Shown: piece by piece, positions 8,177-16,453 of the stretch
Layout of the letters: each line of letters opens with the position of its first letter
How positions within the stretch are numbered: position 1 is the stretch's first letter
DNA from: CAIUVD01 sp044338255
Lineage (GTDB): Bacteria > Planctomycetota > UBA11346
Reading direction: 5' to 3'
DNA: 64,000 bases
Assembly (NCBI GenBank): GCA_044338255.1
Contig: JBIILZ010000004.1
Coordinates: forward strand, 4,414-68,413
Program-made: the position numbers and the translations under genes
The notes under the pieces: generated by a model
Seen by the model: the letters and a program-made list of their open reading frames with translations, nothing else
Database searches by the model: none
What the model was told of the DNA's origin: nothing

Positions 8177-9274
8177 ATGAAGATTGGCTCTTCTCTCACG
8201 TCCGTTGCCCAGCGCGTCGATCATGTCCGCCGATCAGCGCGCGACTTCCTCGCCAAGCCGGCACAGGTGCGCATCTCCGCTGTCAGCGACAAACCGCCCG
8301 CACTCGTGCTCGATGACGGCACGGGGGCTCTCTCCTTTGGCATCAGCGATCTCGTCCACGACCAACTCGCAGACTACGCGGGGATTCCGACCCCGTACTA
8401 TCGCCGCATGCTGGCGGAAACGCCGGATTTGCTGGCATCCAATGCCAACACTTGGCTACAGAAGGGTGATGGCCGCCGCCTCGTTCGCACCGCGCTCAAC
8501 GATCAGGAGCAGCCCATCGCCAGGGCCTTCCTGAGCGATCGGTACCGCCCCCTCGATCATTTTCAGTTGATGGAGGCCGTGCTTCCGCTCCTGCACGAAC
8601 AGGGCATTCGCATCGAATCCTGCGAGCTGACCGAGAAGAGGTTGTACCTCAAGGCGGTCAGCGAGCGGATCACCGGTGAGGTGAAGGTCGGCGAAACGGT
8701 GATGGCAGGGATCATCGTCTCGAATTCGGAGGTCGGCTTCGGTGCCCTCGGAATCCAGCCGCTGGTCTACACCCTGCGGTGCACGAATGGGCTGGTGGTC
8801 GAAGATTCCAGCCTCCGCCAGCACCATGTCGGCCGTCGCCATGGCGACCCTGGTGATAGCGACATCCGTCATCTCCTCAGCGACGAGACCCGCTCTGCCG
8901 ACGACCGTGCCTTTTTCCTCAAGGTCCGCGACGTGGCAAAGGCGGCCCTCGACGAAGGCGCATTCCGTCGGCAGGTGGAGCGCCTAAAGATCGCGGCCGG
9001 CACCCCGATCAATTCCAACAACATCGAACGTGTGGTGGAGGTCACCGCCAAGCGCTTCGGCCTGACTGATGAGGAAGGTGCCGGCGTCCTGGCCCATCTG
9101 ATTCGGGGCGGAGACTTGTCCCATTGGGGTCTCTGTTCGGCCGTCACGCGATTTAGCCAGGACGTGGGCAGCTACGACCGAGCTACCGAGTTGGAGCGGA
9201 TCGGTGGCAAGTTGGTCGAGTTGCCCAAAAGCGATTGGCAGCGGCTGTCGGCTGCCACGCCGTCGGTGAATTGA
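8177..9274 (+). CDS. DUF932 domain protein
   Basis: 365 residues over nearly the whole DUF932 domain. Typical features are the start region with ALSFGISDLVHDQLADYAGIPTPYYRRML (about 55-80), the segment ARAFLSDRYRPLDHFQLMEAVLPLL (about 115-138), and the conserved NSEVGFGALGIQPLVYTLRCTNGLV (about 183-207). DUF932 proteins are common on plasmids and phages and often neighbour RadC or recombination genes; their biochemical role is not established. AGAGGA lies about nine bases before the ATG. The stop abuts the ATG of the RadC gene with no spacer, which suggests coupled translation. Confidence 0.9.
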   Translation: MKIGSSLTSVAQRVDHVRRSARDFLAKPAQVRISAVSDKPPALVLDDGTGALSFGISDLVHDQLADYAGIPTPYYRRMLAETPDLLASNANTWLQKGDGRRLVRTALNDQEQPIARAFLSDRYRPLDHFQLMEAVLPLLHEQGIRIESCELTEKRLYLKAVSERITGEVKVGETVMAGIIVSNSEVGFGALGIQPLVYTLRCTNGLVVEDSSLRQHHVGRRHGDPGDSDIRHLLSDETRSADDRAFFLKVRDVAKAALDEGAFRRQVERLKIAAGTPINSNNIERVVEVTAKRFGLTDEEGAGVLAHLIRGGDLSHWGLCSAVTRFSQDVGSYDRATELERIGGKLVELPKSDWQRLSAATPSVN

Positions 9275-9970
9275 ATGGAGACCTCCAACGACTTCACGGT
9301 CGGACCTCCGTGCCAAACGCCGCCGGTCATCAATCCACTGCTAGTTGATCACGCGAAGATGAGCGACGCCGACTTGGTAAAAGCGGTTTTTGGCCATCGA
9401 AGGCAGCGGCTTCGCGAACAAATCTCCAGCGCCGTTGATGGGGTTGGGCTGTTGACGATGACTAGCCTTGATCCCATTGCACTCATGACGATTGCAGACT
9501 TGCCGCCAGCAATGGCCGCACGCTTCACGGCAATTGTTGAGCTGGCGCGGCGGCTTGCTGTAGGCAGTCGTCCTGCTCGCGTAAGTCTGATGAATCCAGA
9601 AGAGGTCTGCGCGGTAATGGCCCCGACCCTTGCCGCAATTTCCCATGAAGAGTTTTGGTGCTTGCCGTTGGATTCCCGTAAGCAACTCATCGGTTACCCC
9701 CGCATTGTCAGTCGCGGCGACGTGGACGGTACGGACGCTGGCACGCGCACGTTTACACGCCAAGCATTGCTCGCTCACGCCACATCCGCGATCGCTGTTC
9801 ACAATCATCCGACTGGTGATCCCGCGCCTTCACCGTCAGACCATGCGGTAACCGTGCGACTCGTGAGCGCAGGTCGAAGCGTTGACGTGCCATTACTCGA
9901 TCACGTTATCATCGGCGACGGTGGACGGTTTGTATCACTGAGACGCAATGCACCGGAACTGTTTCGATGA
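9275..9970 (+). CDS. radC: RadC-family JAB/MPN-domain protein
   Basis: 231 residues. The N-terminal half carries the UPF0758 helical segment (about 30-100). The C-terminal JAMM-type metal site is visible as Glu125 or Glu126 (SHEEF), His176 and His178 in AVHNHPTGDPAPSPSDH, and Asp189. The family is named RadC but is not a proven repair protein; on mobile elements related proteins sit beside DUF932 and restriction-evasion genes. It starts immediately after the DUF932 stop codon. Confidence 0.9.
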   Translation: METSNDFTVGPPCQTPPVINPLLVDHAKMSDADLVKAVFGHRRQRLREQISSAVDGVGLLTMTSLDPIALMTIADLPPAMAARFTAIVELARRLAVGSRPARVSLMNPEEVCAVMAPTLAAISHEEFWCLPLDSRKQLIGYPRIVSRGDVDGTDAGTRTFTRQALLAHATSAIAVHNHPTGDPAPSPSDHAVTVRLVSAGRSVDVPLLDHVIIGDGGRFVSLRRNAPELFR

Positions 9971-10135
9971 ACCGCCTTGACCATCCATCAACAACCAGGG
10001 AACGACCACCGGTAGCGCCGGGAATTTACCAGAGTGATGCTCCCCCGGTAAACGTGATCGTTTCGTTAGCGTCACACTCCAGGAATCAGCATCGCCGAAA
10101 TTGCGCGGCCACCGCACAAGTGGGAGGCGTCACAC

Positions 10136-10237
10136 ATGGCGAATAATAATAAAGATCCGTGTCGGTTACAGTGGATCGAGGGCCTTCTGGTGGCGCTGAC
10201 CGCGCTGCTGGCTTGGTTGGCTCGGCGCAGGCCGTAA
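10136..10237 (+). CDS. Predicted 33-residue single-span membrane protein
   Basis: A short frame beginning MANNNKDPCRLQW, followed by a hydrophobic segment, GLLVALTALLAWL, and a basic end, ARRRP. GGGAGG lies eight bases before the ATG, which is the main reason for calling it. The layout (polar start, one span, positive tail) fits a small inner-membrane protein with the N-terminus outside. Function is unknown. Confidence 0.5.
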   Translation: MANNNKDPCRLQWIEGLLVALTALLAWLARRRP

Positions 10238-10487
10238 AAAAAAATCGGCGAATCTTGATGGTACAAATTGGCACTTGGAAAAACAATTTGGGACGGTAAA
10301 GTTCTCATACCTCAGCCCTGCCTGCCGAGCACTGTACTTGTTTTACCGGCCTTTTTTCAGGCCCAACCGTACTCGCAAAACTCAACTGTACCCGGCAGCC
10401 TAGCGTTCATGCCGGTGTTGTATCGGCGTGCGCAAAGTCTTCGAAGCGACGTGGCAAACGTCGCGGGCTCTTGCTTGCGAGTACATC
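10238..10487. other. Intergenic spacer, nothing recognisable
   Basis: This 250-base gap starts with an A-run after the small membrane ORF and contains T-rich tracts (near 10350) but no clear hairpin terminator, promoter or gene. Confidence 0.5.
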
Positions 10488-10835
10488 ATGGCTGTAAAAC
10501 CCAAAGGCCACGCCCTTTTGGCAACTTCGTCGCGCACGAAGGCTAAATTTCACACGACCACCCACCAGAAGGTCGGTCCCCGCACATCTAAAACACTGAA
10601 ATCCCGTCGTGGGATCGTTCCTGTTCGACAGGCAGCGATCCCACGAGAGGGGTTGATGACCATGGATGAGATCTGCGCCTATACCAAAATCGCACGTTCA
10701 ACCATCTATCGGTATCTTGCGAACGGCCTGAAAACGTATCAACACGGCCCTGGCGGTGCGCGTCGCTTCCTTGTTGGGGACGTGTTGCATTTCTTGTCTC
10801 GTCCGGCGTCAGTGAACACGGGGGTGGTGTCATGA
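10488..10835 (+). CDS. Excisionase-like HTH_17 protein
   Basis: 115 residues. A basic, probably disordered N-terminus (about 1-55) precedes a compact domain: MTMDEICAYTKIARSTIYRYL is the helix-turn-helix and GPGGARRFLVGDVLHFL the wing. This is the Xis/MerR-like fold of recombination directionality factors and local regulators. ATG 10488 gives the long form; ATG 10656, behind a GAGAGGGG sequence, would give a 59-residue protein with only the HTH domain and is a real alternative. Its stop overlaps the next start by ATGA, and the recombinase is two genes downstream, so a role in excision is plausible. Confidence 0.75.
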   Translation: MAVKPKGHALLATSSRTKAKFHTTTHQKVGPRTSKTLKSRRGIVPVRQAAIPREGLMTMDEICAYTKIARSTIYRYLANGLKTYQHGPGGARRFLVGDVLHFLSRPASVNTGVVS

Positions 10836-11233
10836 ACACATCCACGAAAAACCTGATTGTTGGCGTAAATTTCAAAACCTATTTCACGAAAGAAACTGCC
10901 ATGCAGATCGTTTCCGATCCGCCTATGGCGGATTTTTATCGCCATCCGGTGACCTCCTTCCTCGGAGTTCAACCTGAATGGCGTCATGAAGATTCATCGA
11001 ATGTCCGGCCATCTCCTCGCATTGCTCGATCGTCTAAAAGCACGCGTGGTGTCGTAAAGCATGCGCCGCCAGATTTTCACCGCCCTGGCTCGGTCGCGGT
11101 CGAATTCCGTTCGACTGGAGATGTTCAGGTTTCTCGGCGCATTGCCGAAGGGGTGATGCTGCTGCGGCAGTGGGGGCGTGAGGCAATCGCCGCTCGGTCG
11201 TTGAATGAACCTGTTTCGGCGTTGGCGAGCTGA
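10832..11233 (+). CDS. Hypothetical protein between HTH and recombinase genes
   Basis: 133 residues with no recognised domain. The C-terminal part, DVQVSRRIAEGVMLLRQWGREAI, looks helical; the middle is basic and probably flexible. It overlaps the HTH gene by ATGA and is followed two bases later by the recombinase start, so the three genes form one tightly packed unit. A recombination accessory role is inferred only from this packing. Confidence 0.6.
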   Translation: MNTSTKNLIVGVNFKTYFTKETAMQIVSDPPMADFYRHPVTSFLGVQPEWRHEDSSNVRPSPRIARSSKSTRGVVKHAPPDFHRPGSVAVEFRSTGDVQVSRRIAEGVMLLRQWGREAIAARSLNEPVSALAS

Positions 11234-11235
11234 AC

Positions 11236-12861
11236 ATGAAACCAATACCAATCACGACAACCACGAAACCATATGTGATCTACACCCGGGTTTCAACCGA
11301 AGAGCAGGCTGAAAAAGGTCACAGCCTCGCGGCTCAGGAAAAAGCATGCCGCGCGACGTGCGAAGGTCGTGGCCTTCCCATTGGTCATGTGTTGTGCGAC
11401 TCAGGCCAGAGCGCAAAGAATCTCGATCGCCCACAAGTTCAGCGTTTGTTGGAGATGGTCCGCGCCGGGCAGATCGGTGGCATCATGATTTGGCGGCTCG
11501 ACCGCTTGACGCGCAACCTCCGTGATTTGCTTGATTTGGTCGAGTTGATTTCGGAAACAAATACGGCACTTGTCTCGGTCTGTGAGCAGATCGCCACCGA
11601 TACTCCGGCAGGGCGCATGATGTTGGCCATCCTTGGGACCGTTGCGCAATGGGAACGCGAGACGATCGCTGAACGAATCCGCATGGGCGTTCGCCAGCGC
11701 ATTCAGGATGGTGGTTGGACCGGTGGGCCAACGCCTGCTGGCTGCAAAGTAGTAGAAGAAGCAGGCGGGAAAATGTTGGAGGTCGACCCGACGACCGCGC
11801 CCATCGTCAGTCAGATCTGGTCCATGGTGGCGAATGGAGCAACGCTCAACGACGTCGCCGTGTACCTGACCGAGGGTGGCATTGAACCACCGCGCAAGAT
11901 GGGGTGGCGTCCAGCAACCGTCCATTCGCTCTTGAAGCAGATTCGTCTCATCGGGTTGCTGGTGTCCGATGAGACCTTCAATGCGGCTCATGCTGTGCTT
12001 CGGTCTCGGAGCTGCCCGGCTCGTCCCAATGGCGGTGCTCGCCTCTCCAGTCAGTCGCGGTCTGAACGCATCTGGCCACTGGCCAACTTGGCCCGCTGCG
12101 CCCACTGCGGCGGTTCTATGTTTGGGCACTCGGCCGTGAGCGGCAAAGGAGTCCGCTACTTCTACCTCCGCTGCACCAACAAGACCAAGAACCTGTGCAA
12201 GGCCCCAGACCTTGCGGCTCCGGTTTGGGAGGCTGCCATCTGCAAGGCGGTGCAGATGGTGTTGGTCGACCAGGGGCCGTATGCTGAGCGTCTCAATGCG
12301 ACGACCGTTGAGCTTCAGCGCCGAGCTAGCACCCGTCAGGTTGACCTGGACGTGATGATCAAGGAGCGCGATGGGGTACAGGCACGCATCGCCCGACTGG
12401 TGAGCCTCGCAGAAGCTGGCGATGTCCCGATCAAGGGGATCGCCGATCGACTCAAGGAACTGGAGAAGGAGTCGGCTACCCTGGACCTGAAGGTTGCCGA
12501 GATGGAAGGGCTGTCGTCAGCCGCGCACATCGACGGCGACAGCGTGCAGATGCTCCTGGAGCAGATGCAGGCCGGGTCGGTGGGACTGGAGAGCCGCACC
12601 CCGGAAGAGCAGAAGCTGGTCCTGCACAGCCTCCTGGTGGAGGTGCAGATTGGCCTTGGGAAGCCAATCGGCTTAGCCATGTGGATGCCGGATCTGATGG
12701 CCTTGGCCGGGTCCAAAGGGACACCGCAAACCAAGGAACCCATGCCAACCGGAGGGGTTTCCTCCGGCGGACATGGGTTCGCCTGGTCATCTTCATTGGT
12801 GGAGGCGGAGGGAATCGAACCCTCGTCCGAACATGTTCGTACACCGCGTCTACGCGTGTAG
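11236..12861 (+). CDS. Large serine recombinase (integrase) reading into ssrA
   Basis: 541 residues. The catalytic domain begins YVIYTRVSTEEQAEKGHSL with nucleophile Ser20. IMIWRLDRLTRN and WERETIAERIRMG are the usual conserved arginine-rich blocks. The recombinase domain (about 165-270) is followed by the zinc ribbon CAHCGG to YLRCTNKTKNLC and a coiled-coil (about 365-435). Such enzymes integrate elements site-specifically between attP and attB. The last 21 or so codons (EAEGIEPSSEHVRTPRLRV) are templated by the complement of the tmRNA 3' end, so the tail differs before and after integration. ATG 11236 has only a weak site, consistent with coupling to the upstream gene. Confidence 0.95.
   Translation: MKPIPITTTTKPYVIYTRVSTEEQAEKGHSLAAQEKACRATCEGRGLPIGHVLCDSGQSAKNLDRPQVQRLLEMVRAGQIGGIMIWRLDRLTRNLRDLLDLVELISETNTALVSVCEQIATDTPAGRMMLAILGTVAQWERETIAERIRMGVRQRIQDGGWTGGPTPAGCKVVEEAGGKMLEVDPTTAPIVSQIWSMVANGATLNDVAVYLTEGGIEPPRKMGWRPATVHSLLKQIRLIGLLVSDETFNAAHAVLRSRSCPARPNGGARLSSQSRSERIWPLANLARCAHCGGSMFGHSAVSGKGVRYFYLRCTNKTKNLCKAPDLAAPVWEAAICKAVQMVLVDQGPYAERLNATTVELQRRASTRQVDLDVMIKERDGVQARIARLVSLAEAGDVPIKGIADRLKELEKESATLDLKVAEMEGLSSAAHIDGDSVQMLLEQMQAGSVGLESRTPEEQKLVLHSLLVEVQIGLGKPIGLAMWMPDLMALAGSKGTPQTKEPMPTGGVSSGGHGFAWSSSLVEAEGIEPSSEHVRTPRLRV
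12797..12830. other. Inferred attachment core at the tmRNA 3' end
   Basis: This stretch is shared by the T arm/acceptor of tmRNA (minus) and the C-terminal codons of the serine recombinase (plus). Integrases commonly cross over in such conserved 3' segments, restoring the RNA gene. The exact dinucleotide is not visible from one junction. Confidence 0.5.
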
Positions 12862-13159
12862 GCAGTCATTTGTCGTCATCCATGAACACGACGGCTGCCA
12901 GCCTGGTTCATGGAGCAGTCCGGCTTTTCCTCGCTGACGGTAATCGGACGGCTCCGTCAGCCAGCTGATAATTATTATGGAAATTGCCGGGAGCATCAGC
13001 ACCCCCGGGTCTCCAACTCGTTACTTAATTAATTAAGCAGCGAGAGCGTACTCGACATGATCGTCGGCACGTGTGTTTTTGCGGGTTATTTACGTGGCCT
13101 CCCGCACCACGACGCGCGGCAAAGCGCCGGTGCATGCCCGTCGAAACCTGGTCGCCCCC
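12797..13159 (-). ncRNA. ssrA: tmRNA (SsrA), rescue of stalled ribosomes
   Basis: The 5' end GGGGGCG (from 13159) pairs over seven positions with CGCCTCC before the encoded CCA at 12797. The T arm GAGGG-TTCGATT-CCCTC is intact. Near the 5' end, GGTTTCGACGGG is the typical D-like region. The tag frame ends in codons for ALAA and TAA (stop at 13033-13035), and pseudoknot-like GC stems follow. Its partner smpB lies 30 kb away in this window. The 3' end doubles as the attachment site of the left element and encodes the tail of its recombinase on the other strand. Length is 363 nt, normal for a one-piece tmRNA. Confidence 0.93.
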
Positions 13160-13201
13160 ACATGAACTGTTTTTCAAAGCGTCTGCTATCCGTGATGCAG
13201 C

Positions 13202-14320
13202 CTACGCATCATTCGCGCCAAGGAAGTCGAAGATGCTCTGCTGCCGGCCATGCGGCGAGCGGAAGGCCGCCGTCGAGAACGTCGGCCAACCATCGGTCAG
13301 GCCGTGGCGGGTGCGGTACAGCCGGAACTGGTCTCCGATGAGCTGCGCCAGGGGGCCGCTGCCGCGCATGCGCTGGCCAGCACCTCCGCCACTGAGCTTG
13401 CCGTCATGGCAGCTGGCAATCGCGCTCATGATCTTGTTCTTGGCCGCCGGCGCGTGGCGATCGAGCCAGTCGCTGAAGAGGTCCTCCACGGCGTGCGGCA
13501 GGCGCACGATCGAATAGGCGGCGGCGCACGCGCCGTGGTCGGCGGCGGCTTGCAGGATGGCCGGCATTTCATGGTCGTTGAGGCCGGGGATCAACGGGGC
13601 GACGTTGACGGTCACGGGAATGCCGGCATCGGCCAAGGCCCGGATCGCCGCCAGTCGTGCCCGGGGCATGCTGGCGCGCGGCTCGAGGGCGGCGGCAAGG
13701 TCCTGCTTGAGGGAGGTCAGCGAGATGGTGACGGCGGCGGCGTGGTCGCGCGCGAGATCCTGAAGGACGTCGATATCGCGGGTAACCAGGCGGTTCTTGG
13801 TGATGATGGCTACCGGATTGCGGAATTCAGCGAGCACCTCCAGGCAGGCACGGGTGACGCGAAAAGTGCGCTCGGCGGGCTGATAGCAGTCGGTGACGCC
13901 GCTGAGATTGAGTACCTGCGGCTTCCAACCGGGTGACGAAAGTTCGGCTCGCAGCAGGTCTGGGGCCTCACGTTTGACCAGGATCCGGCTCTCGAAATCT
14001 AGGCCCGCCGACAGTCCCAGGTATTCGTGATAAGGCCGCGCATAGCAGTAACTGCAGCCGTGCTCGCAGCCGCGGTAGGGATTGAGGCTGGCGTTGAAGG
14101 GGATGTCGGGCGAGTCGTTGTAGGTGATCACCGAACGCGTGCGGTCGTCGGTGAAGGTCGTGCTGGGTGCGCTTTGTTCCTGCGGGTTCCATTGCTCGGC
14201 ATCATCGGGATCACGCGCGGTGTGCGTGCGTTCAAAACGATTGGCGGGGTTGCGCGCCGTGCCGCGACCGGAGTGCCACGCGCCGGTGGCGAAGCGTTGC
14301 TGATCGGGTGTGGAATCCAC
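13202..14320 (-). CDS. PA0069-family radical SAM protein
   Basis: 372 residues. The radical SAM cluster is RGCEHGCSYCYARP, with Cys85, Cys89 and Cys92 in the CxxxCxxC pattern. Upstream GRGTARNPANRFE (about 18-30) and VITYNDSPDIPFNASLNPY (about 64-82) are hallmarks of this SplB-related family. Substrate is unknown. The start is GTG 14320. It is the last gene of the accD-serB-EVE minus-strand run, 51 bases after the EVE gene, with ssrA 42 bases further on. Confidence 0.92.
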   Translation of the reverse strand: MDSTPDQQRFATGAWHSGRGTARNPANRFERTHTARDPDDAEQWNPQEQSAPSTTFTDDRTRSVITYNDSPDIPFNASLNPYRGCEHGCSYCYARPYHEYLGLSAGLDFESRILVKREAPDLLRAELSSPGWKPQVLNLSGVTDCYQPAERTFRVTRACLEVLAEFRNPVAIITKNRLVTRDIDVLQDLARDHAAAVTISLTSLKQDLAAALEPRASMPRARLAAIRALADAGIPVTVNVAPLIPGLNDHEMPAILQAAADHGACAAAYSIVRLPHAVEDLFSDWLDRHAPAAKNKIMSAIASCHDGKLSGGGAGQRMRGSGPLAQLIGDQFRLYRTRHGLTDGWPTFSTAAFRSPHGRQQSIFDFLGANDA

Positions 14321-14371
14321 TATGTCAGGCTAGATCGCTAATAAGTCCGTACAAACCTATTTTTCGGTTGT

Positions 14372-14845
14372 TCAGCGGGCGAGCGCAACGATCGCGTCGT
14401 AATGCTCGGCAGACACCGGCTGCACCGACAGTCGCGAGGCCTGGAACAGGAGCATGCCCGAGAGCGTCGATGCTTTACGCATTTCTTCCAGCGCCAGGAC
14501 CTGGGTGAAGGCGCGCACGAAACGCACGTCGACGAGAAACCAGCGTGGTCCGCTGGTGGTCGCCTGGGGATCGAAGTACTCGCTGTGCACGTCGAACTGG
14601 GTCGGATCGGGGTAGGCCTTGGAGGCCACCGTCGCCAGCCCGGCGACGCCGCTGGGCTTGGCGTTGCTGTGGTAGAAGAGCACCCGGTCGCCGACCTGCA
14701 TTTCATCGCGCATGAAATTGCGCGCCTGGTAATTGCGCACACCGCTCCAGGGCTCCTGGCTGACCTTCTGCAGATCTTGGATAGCGAAGCTGTCTGGTTC
14801 GGATTTCATCAGCCAGCAGCGTCCGGGACCTTTCTTAGAGGGCAT
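14372..14845 (-). CDS. EVE domain protein (THYN1/PUA-like)
   Basis: 157 residues, essentially one EVE domain. CWLMKSEPDSFAIQDL at the start, WSGVRNYQARNFMRDEM (about 33-49), VGDRVLFYHSN (about 51-61) and the final segment LSVQPVSAEHYDAIV are all family-typical. EVE domains are PUA-like and bind modified bases in DNA or RNA. The start codon overlaps the end of serB by 11 bases. In this housekeeping context no restriction system is attached. Confidence 0.93.
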   Translation of the reverse strand: MPSKKGPGRCWLMKSEPDSFAIQDLQKVSQEPWSGVRNYQARNFMRDEMQVGDRVLFYHSNAKPSGVAGLATVASKAYPDPTQFDVHSEYFDPQATTSGPRWFLVDVRFVRAFTQVLALEEMRKASTLSGMLLFQASRLSVQPVSAEHYDAIVALAR

Positions 14846-15509
14846 CGTTCAGCTCGCGAAAATCGGTGACGAACCAATCGGCGCCGGCGACGACCTTGGG
14901 CCGTTGTACGACGCCGCCAAAGCCGATGAAGGCATCGGCAGGGGGGCGGGCTTCGAGATCGGTGACGCCGTCGCCGACCATGATCAGCGGTTGATAGCCG
15001 AAACGGGTCTTCAGTTGGGCCAGGGCCTTGGCCTTGCCGCCGCTGGCCGAGGTCGGCTGCGTGGTGTCGAAGCCACGATAGGTGCCATCGCCGTGGAATT
15101 GCAGGACGTTGGCAATGATGCGCTCGCTGGCGATTCCGACCAGTTTGGCCACCGGTCCGATCATTTGCCGGAAGCCGCCGCTGACGAGGTAGACGTGGGT
15201 GCCGCGCGCATGCAGGCAGCGGATCAGTTCGCCGACGCCGGGGGTCAGGCGTGGGGGGTGCTTGGCCAGGCATTGACTGACCATGGCCCGCGAGGGTCGG
15301 ATCAGATTCAAACGCTGCGAGAGGGCGAATTCGAACGGGACCTTGCCGCCCATGGCGCTGGCGGTGAGCTGGGCGACCTGCGTGCCGAGCCCGCTGTGGG
15401 CGGCAAGCACGTCGATGCCCTCGTCTTGGATGACGGTGGAATCGACATCGAAGCATACCGCCTTGGCGGTGCGCCACAGCTCGAGGGTGGGCGGATGGCG
15501 CGGGGGCAT
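14835..15509 (-). CDS. serB: Phosphoserine phosphatase
   Basis: 224 residues of the HAD superfamily. The nucleophile motif is VCFDVDSTVIQDEGID (Asp and Asp four apart, near residues 18-22). LVSGGFRQMI supplies the motif II Ser, and MVGDGVTDLEA the acidic motif. It hydrolyses L-phosphoserine in the last step of serine synthesis. It starts five bases after accD stops and overlaps the EVE gene start, so the three are one operon. ATG 15509 gives MPPRHPPTLELW; the open frame further upstream is antisense-like artefact over accD. Confidence 0.93.
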   Translation of the reverse strand: MPPRHPPTLELWRTAKAVCFDVDSTVIQDEGIDVLAAHSGLGTQVAQLTASAMGGKVPFEFALSQRLNLIRPSRAMVSQCLAKHPPRLTPGVGELIRCLHARGTHVYLVSGGFRQMIGPVAKLVGIASERIIANVLQFHGDGTYRGFDTTQPTSASGGKAKALAQLKTRFGYQPLIMVGDGVTDLEARPPADAFIGFGGVVQRPKVVAGADWFVTDFRELNDAL

Positions 15510-15514
15510 GGGCG

Positions 15515-16360
15515 TCAGGCGATGTGCTGCATCAGGTAGCCGATCAAGCGCGCGATTTCGGCCTTCATGTCCTGGCGGGTGACGATGAGATCGAGCTGGC
15601 CGTGCTTGAGCAGGAATTCCGAGGTCTGGAAGCCCTCTGGCAGTTCCTGCTTGATGGTCTCCTGGATGACGCGCGCGCCGGTGAAGCCGATGAGGGCCTT
15701 GGGCTCGGCGATGATCACGTCGCCGAGGCTGGCGAAGCTGGCCATGACCCCGGCCATGGTCGGATTGGTCAGGATGCTGAAGTAGGGCAGGCGCTTTTCC
15801 GCATGGCGGGCGAGCGCGGCGCTGGTCTTGGTCATCTGCATCAGGGAGATCGCGCCTTCCTGCATGCGCGCTCCGCCCGAGGCGTTGACGATGATCGCCG
15901 GCATGCGCGCGGCGGTCGATTTCTCGATCATGCGCGTGAGCTTTTCGCCGACCACCGAACCCATCGAGCCGCCGTTGAAGTCGAAGTCCATGACGCCGAG
16001 GCCAACAGCCTGGCCGCTGATCTTGCCGGTGCCGGTGAGCACGGCGTCCTTCATGCCGGTCTTGGCCTGCTGCTGGGCGATGCGCTCGGGATAGGGTTTG
16101 CCGTCGATGAAGCCGAGGGGATCGCCGCTGACCAGGTCGGCGTCCCATTCGCTCCAGGTGCCTTCATCGATCAGGCTGGCGATGCGTCGGCTGGCGGGCA
16201 TGCGGAAGTGATGATTGCACTCGGGGCAGGTATCCATGCGCTCTTCGACCAGCCGCTTGAACACGGTCTTCACGCAGGAGGGGCATTTGATCCACAGGCC
16301 ATCGGGGATCTTTTTGGGATCTTTGGTGGGAGTGGAGCGGCGAAGGCGATCGAGAACCAT
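15515..16360 (-). CDS. accD: Acetyl-CoA carboxylase carboxyltransferase subunit beta
   Basis: 281 residues with the AccD zinc finger (CPSC and CPEC, about residues 27-50) and the crotonase-like core including NASGGARMQEGAISLMQM and NPTMAGVMASFASLGD. It forms the carboxyltransferase with AccA (not in the window) to make malonyl-CoA. The start is placed at ATG 16360 (MVLDRLRRS): the frame stays open another 48 codons, but these are the 12-bp tandem repeat read as NSHW units and not conserved protein. Confidence 0.95.
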   Translation of the reverse strand: MVLDRLRRSTPTKDPKKIPDGLWIKCPSCVKTVFKRLVEERMDTCPECNHHFRMPASRRIASLIDEGTWSEWDADLVSGDPLGFIDGKPYPERIAQQQAKTGMKDAVLTGTGKISGQAVGLGVMDFDFNGGSMGSVVGEKLTRMIEKSTAARMPAIIVNASGGARMQEGAISLMQMTKTSAALARHAEKRLPYFSILTNPTMAGVMASFASLGDVIIAEPKALIGFTGARVIQETIKQELPEGFQTSEFLLKHGQLDLIVTRQDMKAEIARLIGYLMQHIA

Positions 16361-16393
16361 GGGTGGGGAAGGCTGGGGCTTTCGCGGCTTTTT

Positions 16394-16453
16394 CCAGTGG
16401 GAGTTCCAGTGGGAGTTCCAGTGGGAGTTCCAGTGGGAATTCCAGTGGGAGTT
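16394..16453. repeat. Five tandem 12-bp repeats upstream of accD
   Basis: Unit CCAGTGGGAGTT repeated five times without interruption; the fourth copy has one change (GGGAATT). It lies 34 bases before the accD start, in the divergent gap between accD and nusA, so copy number could alter promoter spacing. Confidence 0.95.

Larger units (their letters stand above)
1..12830. mobile_element. Integrated element at the 3' end of ssrA (left end outside the window)
   Basis: The block runs from a defence-type helicase at the left edge to a large serine recombinase that reads into the 3' end of the tmRNA gene. It carries excisionase-like, ParB-like, exonuclease, DUF932, RadC and ribbon-helix-helix-like proteins and no housekeeping gene. 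tmRNA genes are known targets of integrases. The right junction is inferred to lie in the shared stretch between 12797 and about 12830; the exact crossover cannot be seen. No second copy of the tmRNA 3' end was noticed, so the other end should lie left of position 1. No relaxase or type IV secretion gene is visible, so transfer, if any, depends on genes outside the window or on a helper. Confidence 0.75.

Noticed and set aside
12476..12869. Minus-strand frames between the recombinase end and ssrA
   Set aside because: They are antisense to the recombinase coiled-coil and run from tmRNA sequence; no independent evidence.
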